Source of the DNA: Thauera sp. GDN1
GTDB lineage: Bacteria > Pseudomonadota > Gammaproteobacteria > Burkholderiales > Rhodocyclaceae
DNA length: 64,000 nt
Direction of reading: 5' to 3'
Assembly (NCBI RefSeq): GCF_029223545.1
Contig: NZ_CP097870.1
Span: forward strand, 2,666,001 to 2,730,000
In this document: positions 9,133 to 16,607 of the stretch, in pieces
How positions within the stretch are numbered: the first letter of the stretch is position 1
Layout: every line of letters begins with the position of its first letter
Made by a program: the position numbers and the translations under genes
Notes under the pieces: generated by a model
Told to the model about the DNA's origin: nothing
What the model saw: only the letters and a program-made list of their open reading frames with translations
Database searches by the model: none

Positions 9133-9924
9133 ATGATGCGAATCGTGGTTTGCGTGAAGGAAGTGCTGGACCCTGCCGCGGTCAACAACTACGCCCTTTC
9201 AGGCGGCCTCAAGATGAGCGCCGACGGCCGTCACCCGGACGTCGCCGCCATCCCGCGGCTCATCAACGGCTATGACGAGCAGGCGCTCGAGGCAGCCTTG
9301 CGGCTGCGCGACGCAGGCGTGGATTGCCGCATCGTGGCGCTCACCATCGGCAGCGATGCGACGGCGATGCTAAAGCAATGCGCAGCACTGGGTGCCGACG
9401 AGATCGTCGCCATAGACCCGGGCGCCACCGCCCTGGACACCACTGGCGTCGCGAGGGTGCTGGCAGCCTGGATCCGCAGCAATGGCGGGGCCGACCTCGT
9501 GCTCTGCGGTCGCCAGGCCTCCGATGACGATCAGGGCGTGGTCCCGCTCGCCCTCGCCGAAACCCTTCGGCATGCGGTCACGACGCTCGCCAAGGACGTC
9601 AGCTTCGCCGACGGCCTGCTGACCGTCACGCGCGCGACCCCAGAAGGCGACGAGGTCGTGCGAGCTAATCTGCCGGCCGTGGTCACGGTCAGCAACGAAC
9701 TCGGTGCCCCGCGCTTTCCCACGGCCAAGGCGAAGATGGCAGCGCGCAAGATGAATGCGGAAATCGTCCCGATCGACAGCCTCGGCATCGATGCCGCCGC
9801 GTTGACGCCGCAGATCGAACTGCAGCGCCAAGTCGTGCCTCAGGTCCAGGGCAACTGCGAGTTCATCACGGGCTCGCCCGCCGAGATCGCGCAGGCACTG
9901 ATGGCACGCATCCGCGCAGCATGA
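9133..9924 (+). CDS. etfB: electron transfer flavoprotein beta subunit
   Basis: The 263-residue product shows the ETF-beta pattern: IVVCVKEVLDPA at the N-terminus, the NGYDEQALEAALRL helix, LVLCGRQASDDDQGVVP and the beta-subunit signature region LGAPRFPTAKAKMAARK. ETF beta binds AMP and forms, with the FAD-carrying alpha subunit, the carrier that takes electrons from acyl-CoA dehydrogenases. No alpha subunit follows; downstream is a hairpin and an opposing regulator gene. The partner must be encoded elsewhere, or this is a specialised orphan. An 11-codon open frame starting in the stop codon (ATGA overlap at 9921) could be a vestige of a lost downstream gene. Confidence 0.85.
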   Translation: MMRIVVCVKEVLDPAAVNNYALSGGLKMSADGRHPDVAAIPRLINGYDEQALEAALRLRDAGVDCRIVALTIGSDATAMLKQCAALGADEIVAIDPGATALDTTGVARVLAAWIRSNGGADLVLCGRQASDDDQGVVPLALAETLRHAVTTLAKDVSFADGLLTVTRATPEGDEVVRANLPAVVTVSNELGAPRFPTAKAKMAARKMNAEIVPIDSLGIDAAALTPQIELQRQVVPQVQGNCEFITGSPAEIAQALMARIRAA

Positions 9925-9934
9925 GCATCGAGAA

Positions 9935-9978
9935 TCTGGCAAGCGGCCGCCGCTGAACTCGGCCCGGCGCTTGCCAGA
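9935..9978 (+). terminator. hairpin after etfB
   Basis: Perfect 11-base arms TCTGGCAAGCG (9935-9945) and CGCTTGCCAGA (9968-9978) enclose a 22-base loop that can pair further (GCCG with CGGC). A short pyrimidine run (CCTTTCTC) follows. It lies between the convergent etfB and LuxR-type regulator genes, so it can serve as a terminator for both. Confidence 0.6.
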
Positions 9979-9985
9979 GCCTTTC

Positions 9986-11152
9986 TCAGGCCAGCGGCGC
10001 GACCCCGCTGAGCAGCAGGCGTACCAGCTCGGTCTGCCGCGTCACTCCCGTCTTCGCAAAGATCGCGCGCAGCTGGCATCGCGCGGTGTTCCGGCTGATG
10101 CTCAGCTGTTCGGAAGCCTCGTCCACGGTCATCCCTCCGAGCAGCTTGAGGGCGAGGGTGGACTCGGCGGGAGTCAGTCCGTAGAGCCGCTGCAGCACGC
10201 TCTGGGATGCCTGCGACTTCTGCTCCACATCGCGGATGATCACCACCACGGCCGGGCTTTCAGCAGAGTCGGACCACTCGGTCATTGGCGCAGCCTTGAT
10301 CACGACCCCCAGGTTGGGGCGCCCCGACGGTCGCGTCAGAGACATGCCCGAGACAAGATGAGGCCGCGGAGACGTCTCGCCACTGACTGCATGCTCGATC
10401 ATGCCCTGCAGTTCTCTGTTCTCGCCACCGAACGCGGCATGCAGGCGCCCGTTGATGACGCTCAGGCCATCTCGCTGACGCAGGATCTCCGTCGCCGCAT
10501 CATTGCTGCGCAGGATCTTGCCGCACTTGTCCAGGATCACCGCCCCCACGGCGAGCCGTTCGAGCGTCCCGGCGTACAGTTGGCGCTCCGCCTCGGTCAC
10601 ATCGATCTGATTACGCAGCCTGACAGCGCAGCGAATGTGCGGTAGCAGGATCTGACAGGTCGCACGCTCGGCATCACCGAAGTTCTGGCTGCGCTGTGCA
10701 CGGCTGACGCGGAATCGGCAACAGGGGTCGCCCCCATCCCCCAGGTCAGCGCCCAGGTAGTAACGGACCGCCAGCGGCGACAGGAACTCCTGATAGATTG
10801 CGCTGCGCAGCCACTCCTCTTCATTCACCACTTCCTCGACCGTCATTACCCGTCCCACCGGCAGATTGACGAAGGGATCGACCGCGTAGAAGAAGCTGTT
10901 GTAGGTCTCTGCGATCTCCGGCTTTGCCTCACCGGCGAAAACCACCTGCCAGGGGTGTTCGGGCGACGGCGGGCGCAGGATCATGGTCACGTAGTTGGCG
11001 TCCAGCCTCTCACGCAGCACTTCGAGGAACCCGCTCCATGGCGTCGGGTCAGCTGTGCCCTCGTAGACCATTCGCACAAGCCGGTCGTATTCAGCCAGCG
11101 TCAGGCCGGATTTCAGGAACAGGTCTTCGAAGTCGCTTCCAAAGATATCCAC
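9986..11152 (-). CDS. LuxR-family transcriptional regulator with sensory N-terminal region
   Basis: The last ~65 residues form a LuxR/FixJ-type helix-turn-helix (YGLTPAESTLALKLLGGMTVDEASEQLSISRNTARCQLRAIFAKTGVTRQ), which binds DNA as a dimer. A PAS-like segment precedes it around the middle (AVILDKCGKILRSNDAATEIL). There is no receiver domain, so it probably senses a small molecule. I chose the GTG at 11152 because GAGAGGAAG lies at good distance; an upstream TTG at 11239 would add 29 residues. It faces the catabolic genes and is a likely local regulator of them (inference). Confidence 0.75.
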   Translation of the reverse strand: MDIFGSDFEDLFLKSGLTLAEYDRLVRMVYEGTADPTPWSGFLEVLRERLDANYVTMILRPPSPEHPWQVVFAGEAKPEIAETYNSFFYAVDPFVNLPVGRVMTVEEVVNEEEWLRSAIYQEFLSPLAVRYYLGADLGDGGDPCCRFRVSRAQRSQNFGDAERATCQILLPHIRCAVRLRNQIDVTEAERQLYAGTLERLAVGAVILDKCGKILRSNDAATEILRQRDGLSVINGRLHAAFGGENRELQGMIEHAVSGETSPRPHLVSGMSLTRPSGRPNLGVVIKAAPMTEWSDSAESPAVVVIIRDVEQKSQASQSVLQRLYGLTPAESTLALKLLGGMTVDEASEQLSISRNTARCQLRAIFAKTGVTRQTELVRLLLSGVAPLA

Positions 11153-11540
11153 GCTTACGGGCTTCCTCTCGGTCACATCCTTTTCGCATGCAACGGGCAG
11201 AACCAAGTTGCGGCTGGGCAAACAAGCATTCAGCCGCAAGATGCAAAGGATTGGACTGTACCCCCGAGTCGCGGCGATCGTCTTTGACCTGCCGCAATAA
11301 TGGGCGGTGTCCCGGGAAGTGGTGTAACAGCGTGTCGTCGCCCAGACCGGAGATGGGCGCCCAAGCTTCTAATTGAGTGCAAGGATGTCAGGCGCGAACG
11401 GAGCGACTGTGCATCGAGATCGCGCATTTCCAGCGAAAGCACTCGATTTACAACGAACTGGCCGATCTGGGCGATGAGTTCGAGCCGATCGATGCGCACC
11501 TGAAGCAGCTCCATTTCCTGCTACAGCGCGCACCCCATTT
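11153..11540. other. intergenic region with an unexplained coding-like stretch
   Basis: About 390 bases between the SDR stop and the regulator start. The plus strand at about 11400-11560 can be read as RLCIEIAHFQRKHSIYNELA and onward, with codon use resembling real genes, but it has no clear start or homologue I recognise and runs into the SDR 3' end. It may be a remnant of a lost gene. The regulator promoter should lie near 11160-11300. No perfect inverted repeat stood out. Confidence 0.3.
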
Positions 11541-12275
11541 TCAGATGAAGGCCATGCCGCCATTCACCGCCAGGTTCTGGCCGGTTATGTAGACAGCATC
11601 CTCGCTTGCGAGGAAGGTAGCGACCCGCGCGATGTCATCGGGCTCGCCAACACGCCCGAGCGGGATCGTCTTGATCATCGCCTGCATCCATTCATCGGGG
11701 ATGCCTGCAAGCATTGCCGTGTTGGTCGCACCAGGAACGATAGTGTTGACACGGATCCCACTCGCAGCCACTTCGCGCGCGATGCTGCGTGTCAACCCCA
11801 TAACGCCAGCTTTGGTCGCGATGTAATGGACCGGCCCCTCGCCCGTGACGGCCCCCGTGCTCGAAATGTTGATGATCGCACCCTTGACGCCATGCTTCTG
11901 CATCAAACGCACACCCTCTCGACAGCAAAGGAAGGTCCCGGTCAGATTGACGCCGATCACCCTGTTCCAGTTGTCATCGGGAACGTCCGGAAAACTGTCC
12001 ACGGCACCGATCCCCGCGGCATTGATGACAACATCCACGCGCCCGAAACGTGTCTCGACATCCGCAAAGGCCTTCCGGACCGCCTCCGCATCGGCAACGT
12101 TGCACGCAACGGCATGCCCACGATCGCCGAGGTCGGCGACGGTTTCGGCTGCCGCTTCGGCCTTGATGTCCGCTGCGACGACCTTCGCCCCCAACGCCGC
12201 AAAGCGCTGGCAGATTGCCTTGCCCATTCCCTGGGCTGCGCCCGTGACGAACACCACCTTGTCCGCATAATCCAT
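11541..12275 (-). CDS. short-chain dehydrogenase/reductase (FabG-like)
   Basis: A 244-residue classical SDR. The NAD(P)-binding TGAAQGMGKAICQ, the AAGIG motif (NNAG position), the catalytic Ser in ISSTGAVTG, and Tyr-Lys in HYIATKAGV are all in place, as is the family ending ITGQNLAVNGGMAF. An acidic residue after beta-2 (VVAADIKAEA) favours NAD over NADP. The start ATG at 12275 has a GGAG site six bases upstream. It would interconvert a hydroxy and a keto group, for example on a hydroxyacyl-CoA. It stands alone next to a mobile-element scar, so its link to the catabolic genes on the other side of the regulator is unproven. Confidence 0.85.
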   Translation of the reverse strand: MDYADKVVFVTGAAQGMGKAICQRFAALGAKVVAADIKAEAAAETVADLGDRGHAVACNVADAEAVRKAFADVETRFGRVDVVINAAGIGAVDSFPDVPDDNWNRVIGVNLTGTFLCCREGVRLMQKHGVKGAIINISSTGAVTGEGPVHYIATKAGVMGLTRSIAREVAASGIRVNTIVPGATNTAMLAGIPDEWMQAMIKTIPLGRVGEPDDIARVATFLASEDAVYITGQNLAVNGGMAFI

Positions 12276-12535
12276 TTTTTTCTCCGATTCGTCATAGCCT
12301 TCGGCGGAGCTCGCCGAACCTGAGCTCATCATCGCGCCCCCTCTCGGGCGCGGACATCGTCCACGGGGATTAAGGCGGAAGCACGGATTGTCATCTGAAT
12401 AGACGATGCCAGTCTGCTTCTGCACGTTCGCCAGAAATCGCCTGAGCCGTGAACGCTCCTCGTAGTGGTGTCATCACGGACAGGGTAATGCGCGCCTCAA
12501 GGCGACATTCGTGATCGTCGCAGTCGCCCACCGTC

Positions 12536-12717
12536 TGAATCGCCCCAGGTTTCCTGGACACCCTGTTTCCTCACAATAAGGCTTCATGGAGGTGTTGATG
12601 GAAACGAAACAGGCGCAACAACGCTTCACCGAAAAGTTCAAGATCGAAGCGGTCAAGCAGGTGACTGACCAGGGACATCCGCTCGCCGAAGTGGCGGTGC
12701 GGCTCGGCGCGCCCTGA
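12536..12717 (+). mobile_element. IS3-family remnant: left end plus truncated orfA
   Basis: The segment starts with a terminal-repeat-like TGAATCGCCCCAGGTTTCC (12536 on), the kind of TGA-starting end found on IS3-group elements. Then comes an ATG at 12598 opening a 39-residue reading frame (METKQAQQRFTEKFKIEAVK, then QVTDQGHPLAEVAVRLG), which is the start of the helix-turn-helix OrfA. It breaks off at about 12710 with a stop at 12715-12717; the rest of orfA, orfB and the right end are missing. The element is dead and was probably cut by insertion or deletion at the AT-rich segment that follows. Confidence 0.75.
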
Positions 12718-13201
12718 TCGTTACCATGGATACATCCTGTTTTTAAGTGTCCCACCAAGCGATATCAAATTAACAGAGTCTTGTTTTATTTTAAAATTCT
12801 TATCGCTTTCTACGCTTGAAAAGCGTGTTCTGGATAATATCCCAACGTGGGTTCCACTCCCGCCCTCTCCGCCAATGAATACGAAAAAACCATTTACTTT
12901 CAAAGACTTTTTATTTTTCCCGTTCTGCGCTCTACATCAGGCTCTATAAGTCCGTAGAGCAACACCCCGGCCCTTTGGGTCGGGATCGGCACAAATCAGA
13001 GCCGATGCTGGCTCCGGCGGCGGCGATCAGGACGGACTTGCCGGCAAGCAATCGGTGACCGGGGACCGGCATCGTCAGAACTGACGGAGCCGCGAGCCAT
13101 CGGCGCACCGCCATCGCGCGGCCAGGCCTGGGCGAGTCGATTGCCAGCCCCGGGGCAGGCGCTTATGCTCTGCCTCGACGCCTCCCCGACCCGCAAGATC
13201 G
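12718..13201. other. AT-rich foreign-looking segment, no gene
   Basis: From about 12720 to 12960 base composition drops sharply below the surroundings (for example TTGTTTTATTTTAAAATTC), unlike any other part of the window. It contains the tRNA-like fragment described separately, then a hairpin GCTCTAC (12929-12935) / GTAGAGC (12954-12960) and a GC-rich stem near 12968. From 12975 to 13201 the DNA is GC-rich again without a convincing gene; it must hold the nsrR promoter. This looks like the edge of a lost genomic island. Confidence 0.55.
12811..12874 (+). tRNA. 3' half of a serine-type tRNA (degenerate fragment)
   Basis: Read on the plus strand: anticodon stem TACGC (12811-12815), loop TTGAAAA, stem GCGTG; a variable arm with stem GGAT/ATCC; T stem GTGGG (12847-12851), loop TTCCACT, stem CCCGC; acceptor strand CCTCTCC, G73 and CCA ending at 12874. 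The long variable arm and the CCTCTCCGCCA end fit class II tRNA-Ser. The D arm and 5' acceptor strand (expected GGAGAGG) are absent upstream. Loop position 57 is C instead of a purine and the loop would read GAA, so it is decayed and not functional. Such 3' halves typically mark integrase attachment sites. Confidence 0.55.
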
Positions 13202-13711
13202 ATGAAACTCACGGTCTATACCGACTACACCCTGCGCGTGCTGATGTACCTGAGCCTGCGCCATGAGAGCGGCGCGCTCACCACGATCGATGAGATCGCG
13301 ACCGCGTACGACATCTCGCGCAGCCACCTGATGAAGATCGTGCATCAGATGGGCACGGCCGGCCTGCTCGAGACCGTCCGCGGGCGCAGTGGCGGCGTGC
13401 GCCTGGCGCGCGACCCCGCCGCGATCTCGATCGGCATGGTGGTGCGGATCGCCGAAGGCGATTTTTCGCTGGTCGAGTGCCTCGAGGTCGGCAAGGAGGA
13501 TTGCTGCGCGATCTCGCCGGCCTGCAACCTCACCCGCGGGCTGCGCCGCGCGCTTGATGCCTTCATGCTCGAACTCGACAGAATGACGCTGCGCGACGCG
13601 GTCGCGGCGCCGAGCGTGGCGGCCTCGCTGCTCGGGATCGAAGACACTCAGCGGCGGGTCATTCCGCTCGTGCGCGCTTCCAGACCGGGTGCCAAACGTT
13701 CACCCGGCTGA
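13202..13711 (+). CDS. nsrR: Rrf2-family nitric-oxide-responsive repressor
   Basis: A 169-residue winged-helix Rrf2 protein. It starts MKLTVYTDYTLRVLMYL and contains EIATAYDISRSHLMKIVHQM, matching NsrR more closely than IscR. The cluster-binding cysteines lie in ECLEVGKEDCCAISPACNL (C93, C101/C102, C108), the NsrR arrangement for a NO-sensitive Fe-S cluster; C101/C102 is a doubled cysteine. In NsrR, NO damages the cluster and releases DNA. The next genes on the opposite strand encode a globin and an oxidase, typical NO-linked targets. Its last 64 bases overlap the 3' end of the convergent membrane-protein gene. Confidence 0.85.
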   Translation: MKLTVYTDYTLRVLMYLSLRHESGALTTIDEIATAYDISRSHLMKIVHQMGTAGLLETVRGRSGGVRLARDPAAISIGMVVRIAEGDFSLVECLEVGKEDCCAISPACNLTRGLRRALDAFMLELDRMTLRDAVAAPSVAASLLGIEDTQRRVIPLVRASRPGAKRSPG

Positions 13712-14280
13712 TTCGCCGGCGTGGCGACGACCCGGTGCAGCGCCAGGCCGGCAAGCACGAGCGCCAGGACGATCAGCCCCTTCCCGGTGATGGCCTGTTC
13801 ATCGACGAGGTAGCTCACGCACAGGCGCTGTCCTTCGTCCTGGTACAACAGCCCGGCGGTGGCCAGCATCCAGGCCATGTTGCCGATGAAGAAGGCGGCG
13901 ATCTCGGGTTCGCTTCGTCGCCAGCTCGCGCGCAGCAGCACACCGGAGAGCCACCAGGCGCCGTACTTTGCCCACTGCACACCGGTGTCGAGAAGACTGA
14001 GATCGAGCATCGCGGGGATCATCCACAGCGCGCCCACGCAGCTCGCGAACGCGAGCCCCAGCACGCCGCTGGCGTCGATGAGGCGTGGCAGCCCTGCGGG
14101 CAGGCGGTGGTGGGCGAGCACGGCGCCGGCGGCCCAGCCGCTGGCCAGAAGCAGCGGCAGCTCCACCAGCATGTGCAGCGCCATGCTGCCTTCGAGCAGC
14201 TGGCGAAGGGGCGCCAGCAGCAGCAGGAGCGGCAGCGCCGCCAGCAGCCGTGTCAGTGCCCGTCGGCCCCTGGTATTCAT
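13648..14280 (-). CDS. multi-pass membrane protein of unknown function
   Basis: About 210 residues with several hydrophobic spans (LTRLLAALPLLLLLAPL; MLVELPLLLASGWAAGAVLA; GLAFASCVGALWMIPAML; IAAFFIGNMAWMLATAGLLY; GLIVLALVLAGLALHRVVA). I do not recognise a named family, although the layout resembles membrane proteins found with oxidase or nitrite-handling genes. The ATG at 14280 overlaps the SCO stop by 4 bases (ATGA), showing it is the last gene of the oxidase operon. Its tail overlaps the end of nsrR on the other strand. A role in assembly or copper supply of the oxidase is inference. Confidence 0.65.
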   Translation of the reverse strand: MNTRGRRALTRLLAALPLLLLLAPLRQLLEGSMALHMLVELPLLLASGWAAGAVLAHHRLPAGLPRLIDASGVLGLAFASCVGALWMIPAMLDLSLLDTGVQWAKYGAWWLSGVLLRASWRRSEPEIAAFFIGNMAWMLATAGLLYQDEGQRLCVSYLVDEQAITGKGLIVLALVLAGLALHRVVATPANQPGERLAPGLEARTSGMTRR

Positions 14281-14948
14281 GGGTGTGCTGCGCCAGCGAG
14301 CGCCATCGCCCGCTCGAGCGCCTGCGGCCACCGCTCGAGATCGTAGATGCCCCTCACGGTGCCGCTCGCGTCGATCAGGTGGATCGCCCCGTTATGCACG
14401 AAGCCCCCCATCCCGTCCGGCACCGCGACCACGCCGAGGGAGCGCAGCAGCGCCTCCTGCGCCGCCGCATCGATCGGGGTGCCGATCTGCCACAGGTCGG
14501 GTTCCTGCCGGTGGGTGATGCCGTAGTCCCGCAAGGCGGCGGGCGAGTCGTGCGCACGGTCGAAGGCGATCGATACGAGACGGATCGGGCTTTCGGCGCC
14601 GAAACGCTCGCGCAGTGCGCGCTGCATGCGGGTGTATTCGGCGCCGAGTGCGCTGCATACGGTCGGGCAGCGGGTATAGATGAAGTCGACCAGGAAGACC
14701 TCGCCCACTTGTCCCGGCCAGGGCGTCGGCGCCGGTCCATGTGGACCTGAAAGCCGGACCGGGCGGGCAAGCAGACGGGCGCCCGCCGCGTCGTCGCGAC
14801 GCAGCGCCTCGAAGGTCCAGTATTCGAAGCCGCGGGTGAGCTGGCCAACCAGGGCGACGAAGCCCACCAGCAGCCCCAGGGCGGCGAGCAGGGTTGCCAC
14901 CAGCGCGCGGGCGCGCGCTCCGCCAGCGCTGCCGCGGACGCCCGGCAC
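14277..14948 (-). CDS. SCO1/SenC family copper-binding assembly protein
   Basis: After an N-terminal membrane anchor (ALVATLLAALGLLVGFVALV), the thioredoxin-like domain carries the copper motif CPTVC in YTRCPTVCSALG and a late His (VHNGAIHLID). SCO proteins deliver copper to, or keep reduced, the copper site of haem-copper oxidases in the periplasm. The 223-residue length is normal. A GTG start (14946-14948) overlaps the stop of the globin gene. In this operon it most likely helps load CuB of the cbb3-like oxidase, since no CuA-containing subunit is encoded here. Confidence 0.85.
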   Translation of the reverse strand: MPGVRGSAGGARARALVATLLAALGLLVGFVALVGQLTRGFEYWTFEALRRDDAAGARLLARPVRLSGPHGPAPTPWPGQVGEVFLVDFIYTRCPTVCSALGAEYTRMQRALRERFGAESPIRLVSIAFDRAHDSPAALRDYGITHRQEPDLWQIGTPIDAAAQEALLRSLGVVAVPDGMGGFVHNGAIHLIDASGTVRGIYDLERWPQALERAMALAGAAHP

Positions 14949-15400
14949 TATCCCCGCTCCACGATGACGCGTCCCTCTTCATCGGCGACGAACTTCGCCG
15001 GGCGGCTGAAGAAGCCGAGGAACAGGCTGCGCCCGATCATCCCGGCGATCTCGCGCAGCCGCGCGCGCGCGGTGGTCTCGAACCCGGCCGCAGTGTGGCG
15101 GTACCACAGCGTCATCCAGCGTGCGAAGTGCTCCGGTTCGACGCCCTTGAGCTGCATGTGGGTCGTGTACACGCTGCCGGAGAAGGTGCGCGTGTCGAGC
15201 ATCATCGTCGACCAGAACTCGACCATGCGTCCGAGATGGGTGTCCCAGTGCTCGCCGATGGCCGCATCGAACACCGGGGCCAGCAAGGGGTCGCGGCGCA
15301 CGTCGGCGTAGAAGGCATGCACCAGGCGGTGGAGATCGTCACGCGTCAAGGCGGCCGATGTGCGCGTGACGGAGGGGGTGGGCGGGCTGTTGGCGGTCAT
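14948..15400 (-). CDS. group III truncated haemoglobin (trHb3)
   Basis: A 150-residue globin of the truncated group III type: LHRLVHAFYADVRRDPLLAPVFDAAI at the start, EHWDTHLGRMVEFWSTMMLDTR in the middle and HFARWMTLWYRHTAAGF with the proximal His. Group III globins bind O2 and NO in the cytoplasm and are often induced by nitrosative stress. Sitting between an oxidase operon and SCO, under a nearby NsrR, it probably scavenges NO to protect the oxidase (inference). There are 6 bases to the cytochrome gene upstream and a stop/start overlap with the SCO gene. Confidence 0.85.
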   Translation of the reverse strand: MTANSPPTPSVTRTSAALTRDDLHRLVHAFYADVRRDPLLAPVFDAAIGEHWDTHLGRMVEFWSTMMLDTRTFSGSVYTTHMQLKGVEPEHFARWMTLWYRHTAAGFETTARARLREIAGMIGRSLFLGFFSRPAKFVADEEGRVIVERG

Positions 15401-15406
15401 GTCAGT

Positions 15407-16000
15407 TCAGGGAAGCGTGGCGAGTTCCTCGCCACCGGAGAAGGGTTGCTTGCGGTCCGCGAGGCGGGCCCGCGCCGCGGCCACGACCTCGGCGTCGATC
15501 GCCGCAGCAGCGTTGCCCCAGGTGCTACGGATGTGGGTGAGCACCGCGGCGATCTCGGCATCTCCCAGCGAGCTGCCGAACCCGGGCATCGCGCCCTGGT
15601 AGACCGTGCCCTTGACCTCGATCGGGCCACTGACGCCGTGCAGCAGGATGGCGGCGAGCGTGTCGGGTTTGCCGAGCACCCATTCCGAACCGGCCAGGGG
15701 CGGGAACACGCCCGGCAGCCCCAGCCCGGTGGCCTGGTGGCAGGCGGCGCACATCGAGTTGTAGATGGCGCCGCCATCCACCTTGGCGCCGGCTGCCGGC
15801 TTGTCGCCCGCGAGCTCGGCCGCGCTGCGGCCGTCGCCCCAGGTCGCCGGCGTGTTGAGGTTCGAATGGGCGATGTAATCGACACCGAACGCGGCAAGCG
15901 CCACCGCGAGCGCGAGGACGAGCCAGGGGATGGGCGTGCGGCCCTCTTCCGGGTCGGGGTTCTCGCGGCGCTGCTGCGACAGGATTTCGGGCTTGTTCAT
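15407..16000 (-). CDS. membrane-anchored mono-haem cytochrome c (CcoP-like subunit)
   Basis: A 197-residue protein with one membrane segment (IPWLVLALAVALAAFGVDYI) and one haem c site, MCAACHQATGLGLPGVFPPLAG, with a downstream Met-containing region (GAMPGFGSSLGDAEIAAVL) as sixth ligand. In normal cbb3 oxidases the third subunit CcoP has two haems; this one has a single haem domain, so electron entry differs. The gap to the CcoO-like gene is 16 bases. It should pass electrons from soluble cytochrome c to the CcoO-like subunit. Confidence 0.8.
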   Translation of the reverse strand: MNKPEILSQQRRENPDPEEGRTPIPWLVLALAVALAAFGVDYIAHSNLNTPATWGDGRSAAELAGDKPAAGAKVDGGAIYNSMCAACHQATGLGLPGVFPPLAGSEWVLGKPDTLAAILLHGVSGPIEVKGTVYQGAMPGFGSSLGDAEIAAVLTHIRSTWGNAAAAIDAEVVAAARARLADRKQPFSGGEELATLP

Positions 16001-16016
16001 TTGCGTCCTCTTCCGC

Positions 16017-16607
16017 TCAGTTCACGCTTGCCGGATCGACGACCGGATAACTGCGGTCGAGCGACTTCAGGTAGCTCACCAGATCGAGCGCCTCCGGACG
16101 TGCGACGACGACCTTGCCCGCCGGGGCGAAGTCGGGCGGCAGGGTCACCACGGTCTCGCCCTCCTCGGCCTTGTCGCGAACCTCGAACAGGAAGGGATAG
16201 GCGGGCATGATGCTGCCCGGCGCATAGGCGCGCGGCTGGTAGAGATGACCCAGATGCCACTGTTCGCTCGGCTGGCGAACGCCGATGTTCATCAGGTCCG
16301 GGCCGGTGCGCATCGTGCCGAGCAAGGGCGGGTCGTCATAGGCATAGTCGCCGGCCACCGTGGCCCGCCCCCAGGCGCGTTTGGCATCGGGCGCGAACGC
16401 CTGGGCGCGCGGCTGCTGAGAGTGGCAATACATGCATCCATGCTGAATGTATTCCGTGCGCCCACGCCGTTCGGCCGAGGTGTAGGGCTTGAGGCCTTCG
16501 ACCGGCGGCGTGTCGCGGACCGTCACGTAGGGCAGCACGACCAGGGCGGCCGTGGCGACCGCCAGCGTGGTCAGGCCGCCGAGGATCAAGCGCGTTTCGC
16601 TGTGCAT
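16017..16607 (-). CDS. CcoO-like mono-haem cytochrome c subunit
   Basis: A 196-residue protein: an N-terminal anchor (LILGGLTTLAVATAALVVLPYV), then YTSAERRGRTEYIQHGCMYCHSQQPR, a clear CcoO/FixO haem c motif (residues 58-62), and a later GSIMPAYPFLF with the axial Met. Its first base pairs overlap the stop of the CcoN-like gene by one base (TGATG), the usual ccoNO order. It carries electrons to the catalytic subunit on the periplasmic side. With 196 residues it is near the normal CcoO length. Confidence 0.85.
   Translation of the reverse strand: MHSETRLILGGLTTLAVATAALVVLPYVTVRDTPPVEGLKPYTSAERRGRTEYIQHGCMYCHSQQPRAQAFAPDAKRAWGRATVAGDYAYDDPPLLGTMRTGPDLMNIGVRQPSEQWHLGHLYQPRAYAPGSIMPAYPFLFEVRDKAEEGETVVTLPPDFAPAGKVVVARPEALDLVSYLKSLDRSYPVVDPASVN

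Noticed and set aside
12811..12874. tmRNA 3' end or functional tRNA
   Set aside because: The CCCGC..CCA end resembles tmRNA, but there is no tag reading frame or 5' partner upstream, and the class II variable arm fits tRNA-Ser better. The missing 5' half excludes a working tRNA.
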